NCBI GenBank assembly: GCA_964558295.1 | Contig: CAZLDQ010000046.1 | Location: forward strand, 1 to 31,691 | Length of the DNA stretch: 31,691 nucleotides | Origin: JBDKTH01 sp964558295 | Lineage (GTDB): Bacteria > Planctomycetota > Planctomycetia > Pirellulales > Thermoguttaceae | Direction of reading: 5' to 3' | Part shown: positions 25,217 to 31,691 of the stretch, piece by piece | Layout: every line of letters starts with the position of its first letter | Numbering within the stretch: position 1 is the first letter of the stretch | The notes under the pieces: model-generated | Database searches by the model: none | What the model was told of the DNA's origin: nothing | Seen by the model: only the letters and a program-made list of their open reading frames with translations | Made by a program: the position numbers and the translations under genes

Positions 25217-26026
25217 ATGACTTCTTCAAATCCTGAACACAGTTCGCTTCCGGAGCCGGTGATTGAGCAGTTGCGCGCGTGGTTGGGCGAAGGCGTGCTG
25301 CGGCGGATGGGGGTGTATCCCATGCCGGAGGGGCTGCTCTTGTCGGTGGTGATCCCGGTTTATAACGAGAAAGAGACGCTCCACGAGATCCTGCGGCGCG
25401 TTCGGGCGGTGCCGATCCCGAAGGAGATCATTCTGGTCGACGACGGCAGCACCGACGGTACGCGGGAACTGCTCGCCGGCTTGGAGGGGCAGCCCGATTT
25501 GCGGATCGTGTTCCACGAGAAGAACCAGGGGAAGGGGGCCGCACTGCGTACGGGCTTTGCCCACGCCCAGGGGGACATCGTGCTCATCCAGGATGCGGAC
25601 CTGGAATACGATCCGGTCGAGTATCCCCAACTGATCCAGCCGATCGTCCAGGGGGTGGCCGACGTCGTGTTCGGCTCGCGGTTTCTGACCGACGGGCCGC
25701 ACCGGGTCCTCTATTTCTGGCACTCGGTGGCCAACCGTATGTTGACCACGCTGTCGAACATGTTCACCGATCTGAACCTCACCGACATGGAGACCTGCTA
25801 CAAAGTCTTCCGCCGCGAGGTGATCCAGGACATCCTGCCCACGCTCAAGCAGAACCGTTTTGGCATCGAGCCGGAACTGACGGCGAAGGTGGCCCGGCGC
25901 AAGTATCGGGTGTTTGAGATCGGCATCAGCTACTTTGGCCGGACCTATGCCGAGGGGAAGAAGATCGGCCTGCGCGACGCACTCAAGGCGCTCTGGTGCA
26001 TTGTGCGGTATTGGAGGTGGGATTGA
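25217..26026 (+). CDS. Family 2 glycosyltransferase, dolichol-phosphate-mannose-synthase-like
   Basis: This 269-residue protein has a GT-A fold of family 2, similar to DPM1-type enzymes. The fold starts at about residue 41 with LLSVVIPVYNEKETLHEIL, then EIILVDDGSTDGTRELL, NQGKGAALRTGFAHAQGD and LIQDADLEYDPVEYP, where DADLEYD is the metal-binding DXD-like region. DMETCYKVFRREV and FGIEPELTAKVARR fit the family's second half. The first 40 residues are an unassigned extension. No C-terminal membrane helices are seen. It would use a nucleotide sugar to build a lipid-linked sugar or glycan. It lies between a GT4 gene and the ligase-like gene, same strand, with short gaps. Confidence 0.93.
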   Translation: MTSSNPEHSSLPEPVIEQLRAWLGEGVLRRMGVYPMPEGLLLSVVIPVYNEKETLHEILRRVRAVPIPKEIILVDDGSTDGTRELLAGLEGQPDLRIVFHEKNQGKGAALRTGFAHAQGDIVLIQDADLEYDPVEYPQLIQPIVQGVADVVFGSRFLTDGPHRVLYFWHSVANRMLTTLSNMFTDLNLTDMETCYKVFRREVIQDILPTLKQNRFGIEPELTAKVARRKYRVFEIGISYFGRTYAEGKKIGLRDALKALWCIVRYWRWD

Positions 26027-26051
26027 ACGGCGAGGAGTCGGTGAGCATCGG

Positions 26052-27344
26052 ATGAAAGGTCTCCTGTACACCTACGCCGCCACGTATCTCGGGGCAGCCG
26101 TTGCGCTGTTCTACCCGTTTGTGGGGCTGTTGGTCTTCATCAACTTCGCGATCCTCCAGCCGCCGTCGATGTGGTATTGGTCGGTGCCGGTCAGCAACTA
26201 TGCGGAGATCATCGGCGGCGGGATGCTCATCGGCTGGGTCTTCAGAGGGTTGGGCGACTGGCGGTTCGGCCGGGGAACGGCGGTCGCCCTGGCGCTGGTC
26301 GGCTTCCTGCTCTGGGCCGTCTGCTCGACAGTCCTCTCCGACCGGCCGGACGTGGGCTGGGGGTTTGTCCAAGCAATTTTCAAGATCGTGGTTCCGTTCT
26401 TCGTCGGCATGACGCTCATCGACACCCCTGGCAAGCTCCGCGCGTTGCTCTGGACGCTCGCGCTAAGCCAGGGCTATGTGGCCTTTGAATTGAACCTGAC
26501 GTACTACGCTGGGTACAACCGGCTTTGGGCTGAAGGGTTCGGCGGGATGGACAACAACTTTGTGGCCGTGGCAATGGTCGCTGGCACGGGGTTAGCCTTT
26601 TTCCTCGGGCTGGGGGAGCGGCGGCTTTGGCTTAAGGGACTGGCCTTCGTGGCCGCGGGGCTCATGGCGCATGCCGTGATGTTCTCCTTCTCCCGCGGCG
26701 GCATGTTGGCATTGATGATCACAGGCTTCGTCTCGTTCCTGTTCGTGGCTCGCAAGCCGTCGCACGTGGCCATCTTCCTGCTGATGCTTCTGCTGGCCTT
26801 CCGATTGGCCGGGCCGGAGGTTTGTCAGCGGTTCAGCAGTACGTTCGTCGATGCGGAAGAACGCGACCGCTCGGCCAGCAGCCGGTTGGATTTTTGGGTG
26901 GCCTGTTGGGACGTGATGCAGAAGGAACCGCTGTTTGGCGTGGGCCCCGACCAATGGTTGTTGATCGCGCCGGCCTATGGCTTCGGTCGTACGTATGCCC
27001 ATTCGCTATGGATGCAGACCGGGGCGGAGATGGGTTTTCCCGGCTTGGGGCTGCTGTTGGCGTTTTATGGTCTCTGCATTTGGCGACTTTGGCCCTTGAC
27101 ACGCAAGCGTTCCAACGTTCCCGACCCGTGGCTGCGCGACGTGGCCCGGATGGTCATCGCGTCGTCGGTCGGCTTTATGGTGGCCGCTTCGTTTGTCAGT
27201 ATCACGATGCTGGAACTCTCCTATTACATTGTGTTGGCTGGGGCGATTGTCCTGAAACTCAGTTCCGTGCCGGCCCGGGGGGTGGGGGAGATCGAATTAG
27301 GCGCACGAGACACCCGGCAGGCCGCGGGTTGGATCGGCGTCTGA
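26052..27344 (+). CDS. O-antigen ligase-like polytopic membrane protein
   Basis: This ~430-residue protein has about ten or more hydrophobic segments. I start it at the ATG at 26052 (MKGLLYTYAATYLG); GAGGAG lies some 14 bases upstream, so initiation is uncertain, and an extension reaching 25914 would lie inside the previous gene. The family signature is the block SRGGMLAL near the middle and the periplasmic loop with FSSTFVDAEERDRSASSRLDFW and PLFGVGPDQW ... YAHSLWMQTGAEMGFPGLGLLL. These fit the Wzy/WaaL group and perhaps the exosortase-A-associated O-glycosylation ligase branch. It would attach or polymerise a lipid-linked glycan at the periplasmic face. It follows the GT2 gene by 25 bases. 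Confidence 0.85.
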   Translation: MKGLLYTYAATYLGAAVALFYPFVGLLVFINFAILQPPSMWYWSVPVSNYAEIIGGGMLIGWVFRGLGDWRFGRGTAVALALVGFLLWAVCSTVLSDRPDVGWGFVQAIFKIVVPFFVGMTLIDTPGKLRALLWTLALSQGYVAFELNLTYYAGYNRLWAEGFGGMDNNFVAVAMVAGTGLAFFLGLGERRLWLKGLAFVAAGLMAHAVMFSFSRGGMLALMITGFVSFLFVARKPSHVAIFLLMLLLAFRLAGPEVCQRFSSTFVDAEERDRSASSRLDFWVACWDVMQKEPLFGVGPDQWLLIAPAYGFGRTYAHSLWMQTGAEMGFPGLGLLLAFYGLCIWRLWPLTRKRSNVPDPWLRDVARMVIASSVGFMVAASFVSITMLELSYYIVLAGAIVLKLSSVPARGVGEIELGARDTRQAAGWIGV

Positions 27345-27456
27345 GCGAATAGTCACCAGGCCGTGAAGCGAAATTCTGAACCCCGAACTCTCCTTCATTC
27401 GGCAGAAGGCTTTGTGAAGACTTTCCCATTGCGTGAGGTTGTTAGTACCAAGGAAT

Positions 27457-28368
27457 ATGGTTGAGTCGATGAGCGTAAGTGAACCACCTCCCGAGTCTGA
27501 ACGGCTGACGTTCCGCGCGGAGTTTAGGGAGATGGTCTCTGAACTGGTCCATTACCGGGAACTCCTCTGGCAAATGGTCCTCCGCGACCTGCGAATCCGC
27601 TACAAGCAGGCGGTGATGGGGATCGGCTGGGCCGTGTTTATGCCGCTGATGGTCGTCGGCGCGGGATTGGTCGTTAAATATGCCATGGCACGGATCGCCG
27701 GGGAACCGCTGGCCGGCGAGGCCGTGGCCGGGATGTCGATCAAGGCGCTGGGCTGGGCCTTTTTTGTCGGCTCGCTCGGGTTTGCCACCAACAGTCTGGT
27801 GGGCAACATCGGACTAGTCACGAAAATCTACTTCCCGCGCGAGGTTTTTCCACTTTCCGCCGTGGTTACCCAACTGATCGATTCAACCATCGGCTCGGCC
27901 ATCCTTGGGGTGTTCCTTGTGCTCTTCTGTGGCGTGGGCTTCTCCTGGGCCATGCTTTGGGCCTTTCCGTTGGTTGGGTTGTTGATCTTGTTCACCACGG
28001 GGGCGAGCCTGTTTTTGAGTTGTGCGAACGTCTTTTTCCGCGACGTGAAATATCTGGTGCAGGTGATCCTTTCGTTTGGGATTTTTTTCACGCCCGTCTT
28101 TTATGAGCCCCAGTTCTTCGGCCCGACCGGCTCGACGCTGATGATGCTCAATCCGCTCTCGCCGCTGCTGGAAGGTCTGCGATTGGCCCTGGTCGAACAC
28201 CATAACCTCCTTACCCCCTTGCTCCTGGCCAACCTGGGCGACGCCCCGGCGGTCGTCGTCTGGCACCCCTGGTATCTGGCCTACGCCACCGCCTGGGCCG
28301 TGCTTGGGTTTCTTGGGGCGTGGCGTTTGTTCCATCGGCTGGAATTCGTGTATCCGGAGTACATTTGA
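27457..28368 (+). CDS. ABC-2 type polysaccharide exporter permease (Wzm-like)
   Basis: This ~303-residue membrane protein belongs to the ABC-2 permease family. Two ATGs (27457 and 27469) compete; AAGGA sits just two bases before the first, so the second may be used. An N-terminal cytoplasmic stretch leads into YRELLWQMVLRDLRIRYKQA and VMGIGWAVFMPLM, the hallmark of Wzm/TagG-type glycan exporters. About six membrane segments follow, and the SYFFR-like CANVFFRDVKYLVQ and TPVFYEP words are typical. With the ATPase at 29035 it should form a complex exporting a lipid-linked polysaccharide. The ATPase gene is separated by an unusual 666-base gap full of repeats. Confidence 0.92.
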   Translation: MVESMSVSEPPPESERLTFRAEFREMVSELVHYRELLWQMVLRDLRIRYKQAVMGIGWAVFMPLMVVGAGLVVKYAMARIAGEPLAGEAVAGMSIKALGWAFFVGSLGFATNSLVGNIGLVTKIYFPREVFPLSAVVTQLIDSTIGSAILGVFLVLFCGVGFSWAMLWAFPLVGLLILFTTGASLFLSCANVFFRDVKYLVQVILSFGIFFTPVFYEPQFFGPTGSTLMMLNPLSPLLEGLRLALVEHHNLLTPLLLANLGDAPAVVVWHPWYLAYATAWAVLGFLGAWRLFHRLEFVYPEYI

Positions 28369-28393
28369 CGGGAAAGCGGAGAGCGGGTGGGGG

Positions 28394-28425
28394 CCGCGTG
28401 GCGGGCGGGCTTGCCCGCCGTTGCG
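28394..28425 (+). repeat. 32-nt inverted repeat, left copy
   Basis: The core is GGGCGGGCTTGCCCGCC, itself palindromic. Its reverse complement recurs at 28933-28964 with 30 of 32 bases identical, about 507 bases apart. Confidence 0.7.
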
Positions 28426-28810
28426 ATTGCATTGGCCCACGTCTGACCGGGGGAGTCGTGGAAAAACAGGGGATAATTCGCGTCTCCCGTGCAACGTGTT
28501 TTGGGGGGTGTTACACGGGATTTACCCCGGCGGGACTAGAACAATGTAAGAAGTAAACGCATACCCGCGACGTTTCAATACCCTCCCACGCAATTAGGTC
28601 TTCTGGGGGATGTCGAGATTTCCGGGGTTGTGTTAAGCTGTCTCGTGGAGTTTGACTGAGAGAATCGGCGAGCGTAGAGAGCGTCCTCCGTGGCGTTCCC
28701 CCGTTTCCGTCAGCCGGCACGCCCCAGACGGCGTTCCCTCCACAGAACGCTGGTGTGGATAGGCCCTGCCACGATTGAGCCCACCGGATGCGCTGGCTCA
28801 ATTTGTACGG

Positions 28811-28848
28811 TATTCTTAGAGTTGAGTTGTATTCTTGGAGTTGACTTG
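28811..28848 (+). repeat. 19-nt tandem duplication
   Basis: Two adjacent 19-base units, 28811-28829 and 28830-28848, match at 17 of 19 positions (TATTCTTAGAGTTGAGTTG against TATTCTTGGAGTTGACTTG). Confidence 0.7.
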
Positions 28849-28932
28849 TTGGTTCGACGCTGGTTGCGCGTCTTCGGCCGCGTGGCGGCTTGGAGCACTT
28901 CATGTTAGGGCGAGCGTTGTTGGTCGGGCCAG

Positions 28933-28964
28933 CGCAACGGCGGGCAAGCCCTCCCGCTACGCGG
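28933..28964 (-). repeat. 32-nt inverted repeat, right copy
   Basis: Reverse complement of the element at 28394-28425, with 30 of 32 bases identical. Together they bracket most of the permease-ATPase spacer. Confidence 0.7.
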
Positions 28965-28986
28965 CGTCCCCCTGAACCCCCGCCCC

Positions 28987-29028
28987 TAATCCTCAATCCC
29001 TCATCCCTGATCCCTCATCCCCAGTCCC
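28987..29028 (+). repeat. Six tandem heptamers, consensus TNATCCC
   Basis: The units are TAATCCT, CAATCCC, TCATCCC, TGATCCC, TCATCCC and CAGTCCC, in perfect 7-base register. They end six bases before the ATPase start codon and take the place of a purine-rich ribosome site. Confidence 0.75.
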
Positions 29029-29034
29029 TTTTCG

Positions 29035-30279
29035 ATGTCTGACCTGGCGATTGAAGTCGATTCGGTGTGGAAGAAGTTCCACCGCGGCGAGTTTCACGAC
29101 AGCCTGCGGGACTTTGTCCCTGCGGTGGCCCGTCGTCTCGTGGGCCGTGGCCCCAAGCGGGAGGAGCCTTCCGACGGTGACTTTTGGGCGCTGAAAGACG
29201 TGAGCTTCCAAGTCCGCCGTGGCGAAGTCTTGGGGATCATTGGCCGCAATGGGGCAGGCAAGAGCACGCTGTTCAAGGTCCTTTCGAAGATCCTCAAACC
29301 CAACCGCGGCCAGATCCGCGTGAACGGCCGCCTGCGCGCCTTGATTGAAGTCGCCGCCGGCTTTCATCCTGATTTGACCGGCCGCGAGAACATTTATCTG
29401 AACGGTTCGATCCTCGGGATGAAGAAGCGCGAGATCGACGCGAAGTTCGACGAGATCGTAGAGTTCTCCGGGATCGGCGAGTTTCTCGATACGCCGGTGA
29501 AGCGGTACAGCTCGGGCATGCACGCCCGATTGGGGTTCGCCGTGGCGGCACACCTTGATCCGGATGTTCTCTTGGTCGACGAGATCCTTTCGGTGGGGGA
29601 TGCAGCGTTCCAGGTCAAGTGTTACAACCACATGGAGACATTAACAAAGACGGGCGTGACGGTCGCTTTTGTCAGTCACAATCTGGGTGCCGTGGCCCAT
29701 CTCTGCTCCAAGGCGATTCTGCTTCGCGCCGGTCAAGTTGTAATGCACGGTCCCAGTGCTGAGGTCATCACCGCCTACAAGCAGGATAGCCTAAAGGCCG
29801 CCTGTGGAACCGATGCGGCCGAAGTCCTGGGTTTCACCATCCGCGATCTTCAAGGCGGAGAGGTTCCATCCCTCAAAGCGGGCAACCGGTACGAGGCGCA
29901 CTTGCGTTTCCGTGTGCGGCAGGAGATGCCCGATTGTGCAATTGCTGTAGTTTTTCTCACCCGCTCTCACTCGGAGATTTTCAACACCACTTCGCTACGT
30001 CTCGGCCTTCCCTCGCGTGATTACCGGCCCGGCGATATCGAAGATTTTGTGTTCCAGTTTGACGCGAACCTAGCAACCGGATGTTATGGGATTGCCATAC
30101 GCTTGCAACGGTACACGCCTCGGACCATCTACTGGGAGCGAGAGCCACTAGTCTATGTGGATGTAATTGGCCAGAACGGCACGGCTGGCTCGGCGTATCT
30201 CAATTTCACACCGATGAGCGATTGCATATCACCCGGTGACGCCAATGGCTCCACGGGAGATCCGGTTTTGACTGAGTGA
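29035..30279 (+). CDS. Wzt-like ABC transporter ATPase with C-terminal glycan-binding domain
   Basis: This 414-residue protein is the ATPase of a polysaccharide exporter. Residues 1-245 form the nucleotide-binding domain: GRNGAGKST (Walker A, 70-78), YSSGM (signature, 158-162, the variant typical of O-antigen/teichoic acid exporters), LLVDE (Walker B, 179-183) and SHN (H-loop). Residues about 270-400 make a beta-sandwich like Wzt-C, which reads the glycan terminus (YEAHLRFRV, FQFDANLATGCYGIAIRLQ). It should pair with the permease at 27457. The ATG has no Shine-Dalgarno-like sequence, only the pyrimidine heptamers, so translation may be leaderless-like or low. Base composition falls markedly across its second half, consistent with a joined module of different origin. 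Confidence 0.94.
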   Translation: MSDLAIEVDSVWKKFHRGEFHDSLRDFVPAVARRLVGRGPKREEPSDGDFWALKDVSFQVRRGEVLGIIGRNGAGKSTLFKVLSKILKPNRGQIRVNGRLRALIEVAAGFHPDLTGRENIYLNGSILGMKKREIDAKFDEIVEFSGIGEFLDTPVKRYSSGMHARLGFAVAAHLDPDVLLVDEILSVGDAAFQVKCYNHMETLTKTGVTVAFVSHNLGAVAHLCSKAILLRAGQVVMHGPSAEVITAYKQDSLKAACGTDAAEVLGFTIRDLQGGEVPSLKAGNRYEAHLRFRVRQEMPDCAIAVVFLTRSHSEIFNTTSLRLGLPSRDYRPGDIEDFVFQFDANLATGCYGIAIRLQRYTPRTIYWEREPLVYVDVIGQNGTAGSAYLNFTPMSDCISPGDANGSTGDPVLTE

Positions 30280-30316
30280 AAGAAACAGTCGTTGTCTTGA
30301 AGTGTTTATCGTTCGT

Positions 30317-31240
30317 ATGTCGGACGCGAGGAGAGTTGTGAATTCTCTACTTGATCTGCCGATCCTCAGCGTGATCACACGCCAGCCCAAGATAGTCTGT
30401 ACAGTCCTGCTCTTTGCGATGCTTGCATTGACCGCGTTGGGAGTCGGCCTCCCAGTGTTGCGGGTGAGGCTGTTTGCTTTGGCTGCCATGGCGGCGATCG
30501 TCGCGATTTTTCTTGCCTTGCAGACGCTGAGCAGCCGTCTCTGGGATCTCCAAAGCACCCTTCTTCGCGAATCGCATCATCAAGCCGTCAATACGGCGGT
30601 TGAGACGCACGCTGCGATGGCCATTGTGAATCGGTTTCCGGGATTGACCATGTCCACGACCGGCTTTTCCATGCGGTTTGCCAATTTGATGGCGATTGTC
30701 GATTTGCTCGATACGATAAAGCCTCGCGTCGTGGTAGAACTCGGTTCGGGAATCTCCACGCTTGTGGTGGCTGCATGGATGCGAGAACAGGGCGAGGGGA
30801 GTGTCATCTCGTGTGACCACGATGCCCAATGGTGCGATAAGACTCGACGTCATCTGGAACGTAGTGGTCTGAGTTCATTTGTTGAGGTGGTCTTCGCTCC
30901 ATTACGTGAGTGGAAATCCGGCACGTATACGTTGAAATGGTATGATCTGGGTGAGCAGTTGGCCAGTATTGAGGCAATTGACATGCCGATCGTGGATGGG
31001 CCACCAAGGTCCTTGGATCCCATGGGCATGTCACGACTTCCGGCCTTAGATGTATTTGCGAGTCGGCTTTCCCCCCGGGGTGCTGTCGTTATCGACGATG
31101 CCTTGCGTTCCGGTGAACGTGCTCTTATCGACGCCTGGAAGCTGGCGTTTCCGCAGTACGAAGAGACTTTTCTGTCCAGCCTAACGGGTTTGTGTATCCT
31201 GCAAAACAACGCCACGGGCCAAGAGAGTATGTCACTTTAG
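30317..31240 (+). CDS. Membrane-anchored methyltransferase-like protein
   Basis: This ~307-residue protein starts at the ATG at 30317 or a GTG at 30302; neither has a good ribosome site. Two hydrophobic segments (VCTVLLFAMLALTALGVG and LFALAAMAAIVAIFLAL, roughly residues 26-66) form a hairpin anchor. A short helical linker follows, then a class I SAM-methyltransferase-like fold: VVVELGSGIST (motif I) and VISCDHDAQWCD (acidic end of strand 2), with MPIVDGPP and AVVIDDALRSGE further on. This resembles the methyltransferase_24 group, which often lies in glycan clusters. Its substrate is unknown; methylation of a glycan or its lipid carrier is possible. It follows the ATPase by 37 bases, in DNA of clearly lower GC than the rest. 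Confidence 0.8.
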   Translation: MSDARRVVNSLLDLPILSVITRQPKIVCTVLLFAMLALTALGVGLPVLRVRLFALAAMAAIVAIFLALQTLSSRLWDLQSTLLRESHHQAVNTAVETHAAMAIVNRFPGLTMSTTGFSMRFANLMAIVDLLDTIKPRVVVELGSGISTLVVAAWMREQGEGSVISCDHDAQWCDKTRRHLERSGLSSFVEVVFAPLREWKSGTYTLKWYDLGEQLASIEAIDMPIVDGPPRSLDPMGMSRLPALDVFASRLSPRGAVVIDDALRSGERALIDAWKLAFPQYEETFLSSLTGLCILQNNATGQESMSL

Positions 31241-31289
31241 GACTGATGTGCGGCGGCCCAGGATTGACGGATTCCCGGCGGGGCGTGTT

Positions 31290-31691
31290 TTACGCCGCTA
31301 CGGCCGGGGCGTTTTCGGCTTCATAGGTGTCCGGGGAAAGATCGTTTGGCGTCTCGTGTAACCGGACGGGATTGTAGAAGGTCTCGATATACTTGAAGAC
31401 ACTTAAGCGAGCTTCCTCCCAGGTTAGCAAACCGCTCGTGATGCGTCCATTCGTGTTTCAACGACCAGAAGAAGCGTTCCATGACGGCGTTGTCGTAACA
31501 ACAGCCGCGACGACTCATCGAACAGGTGATGCCCAATCGCTTCAAGGTTCGCTGATAGGCATCGCTGGTGTACTGGCAGCCACGATCCGAATGGTGCAGC
31601 AACTGCCGACCATCGGGTCGGCGGCGCTCGATGGCGTCGCGCAACGCCTCGCTGACCAGCTCCGTGGCCAACGAGGTGCTGATCGCCCAGC
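31290..31691 (-). pseudogene. IS3-family transposase, frameshifted and cut by window edge
   Basis: The reading frame is open at the right edge (WAISTSLATELVSEALRDAI) and shows an IS3-family integrase core: HHSDRGCQYTSDAYQ, GITCSMSRRGCCYDNAVMERFFWSLKHEW, including the second Asp region and the catalytic Glu (NAVMERFF). After FANL the frame goes wrong. Skipping one G in the run at 31418-31420 restores the normal ending: EEARLSVFKYIETFYNPVRL, then a stop at 31290-31292. So this copy has a +1 frameshift near its 3' end and is probably inactive. The N-terminal part (and OrfA, if present) lies outside the window. The nearby IS end was not located. Confidence 0.85.

Larger units (their letters stand above)
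28369..29034. other. Repeat-rich spacer between permease and ATPase genes
   Basis: This 666-base gap inside an exporter gene pair contains a 32-nt inverted repeat at each side (28394-28425 and 28933-28964), a 19-nt tandem duplication (28811-28848), an 8-bp hairpin ATTGAGCC/GGCTCAAT (28774-28781, 28795-28802) and six heptamers (28987-29028). No convincing reading frame is seen. It looks like accumulated intergenic repeats or the remains of a small mobile element. Confidence 0.6.

Noticed and set aside
28574..28600. GTTTCAATACCC stretch resembling the start of a CRISPR repeat
   Set aside because: Only one copy, no spacers and no cas genes nearby.

Overview
The window looks like a chromosomal piece of a member of the Planctomycetota. 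The evidence is family content: two prepilin-like DUF1559 proteins, a DUF1573 protein, a PQQ-type beta-propeller, a Tat-exported Gfo/Idh/MocA oxidoreductase, a secreted FAD-oxidoreductase/HEAT protein and a large proline-rich lipoprotein-like protein, in DNA of high GC. Finer placement (a Pirellulales or Thermogutta-like lineage) is a guess. No rRNA, tRNA or CRISPR array was seen.

Layout. (1) 1-8093 is a surface/secretion region: DUF1559 protein A, a long unrecognised lipoprotein-like protein, a convergent PQQ beta-propeller, DUF1559 protein B (a close paralogue of A) and a DUF1573 protein. (2) 8163-12236 holds a J-like/zinc-ribbon/helical protein fused to a PilM-type domain whose C-terminal piece lies in front of its N-terminal piece, then a radical SAM/SPASM enzyme. 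(3) 12245-13126 (minus) is a secreted proline-rich PDZ-like protein broken by one in-frame TAG. (4) 13456-18537 has a Tat-dependent oxidoreductase and, convergent with it, a 1144-residue double-FAD protein carrying an inserted discoidin-like segment and HEAT-like repeats. (5) 18752-20644 (minus) is a two-gene operon: a GalU-type nucleotidyltransferase followed with no gap by a GHMP kinase closely resembling plant glucuronokinase. (6) 21256-30279 (plus) is an exopolysaccharide/O-antigen-type cluster: NusG/RfaH-like factor, initiating sugar transferase, XrtA-locus-type polysaccharide deacetylase, XrtA-type glycosyltransferase, GT2 glycosyltransferase, O-antigen-ligase-like membrane protein, ABC-2 permease and Wzt-like ATPase. 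A membrane-anchored methyltransferase-like protein follows, and the window ends in a frameshifted IS3-family transposase that runs off the edge.

How the genes may work together (inference). The kinase/GalU pair could supply a UDP-sugar, possibly UDP-glucuronate. The NusG-like factor could let polymerase read through the long cluster. The sugar transferase starts a lipid-linked glycan, the glycosyltransferases extend it, the deacetylase modifies it, and the ABC pair plus the ligase-like protein export or attach it. The prepilin-like proteins and the PilM fusion point to type IV pilus or type II secretion-like machinery.

The non-coding DNA is also structured. There is an intergenic palindromic element with a GGTGGGCTTGCCC core in two copies, a 32-nt inverted repeat pair (30/32 identical) bracketing the permease-ATPase spacer, a 19-nt tandem duplication, six tandem heptamers right before the ATPase start, and three good hairpins. 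The first ~42 bases are almost pure G and may be an artefact.
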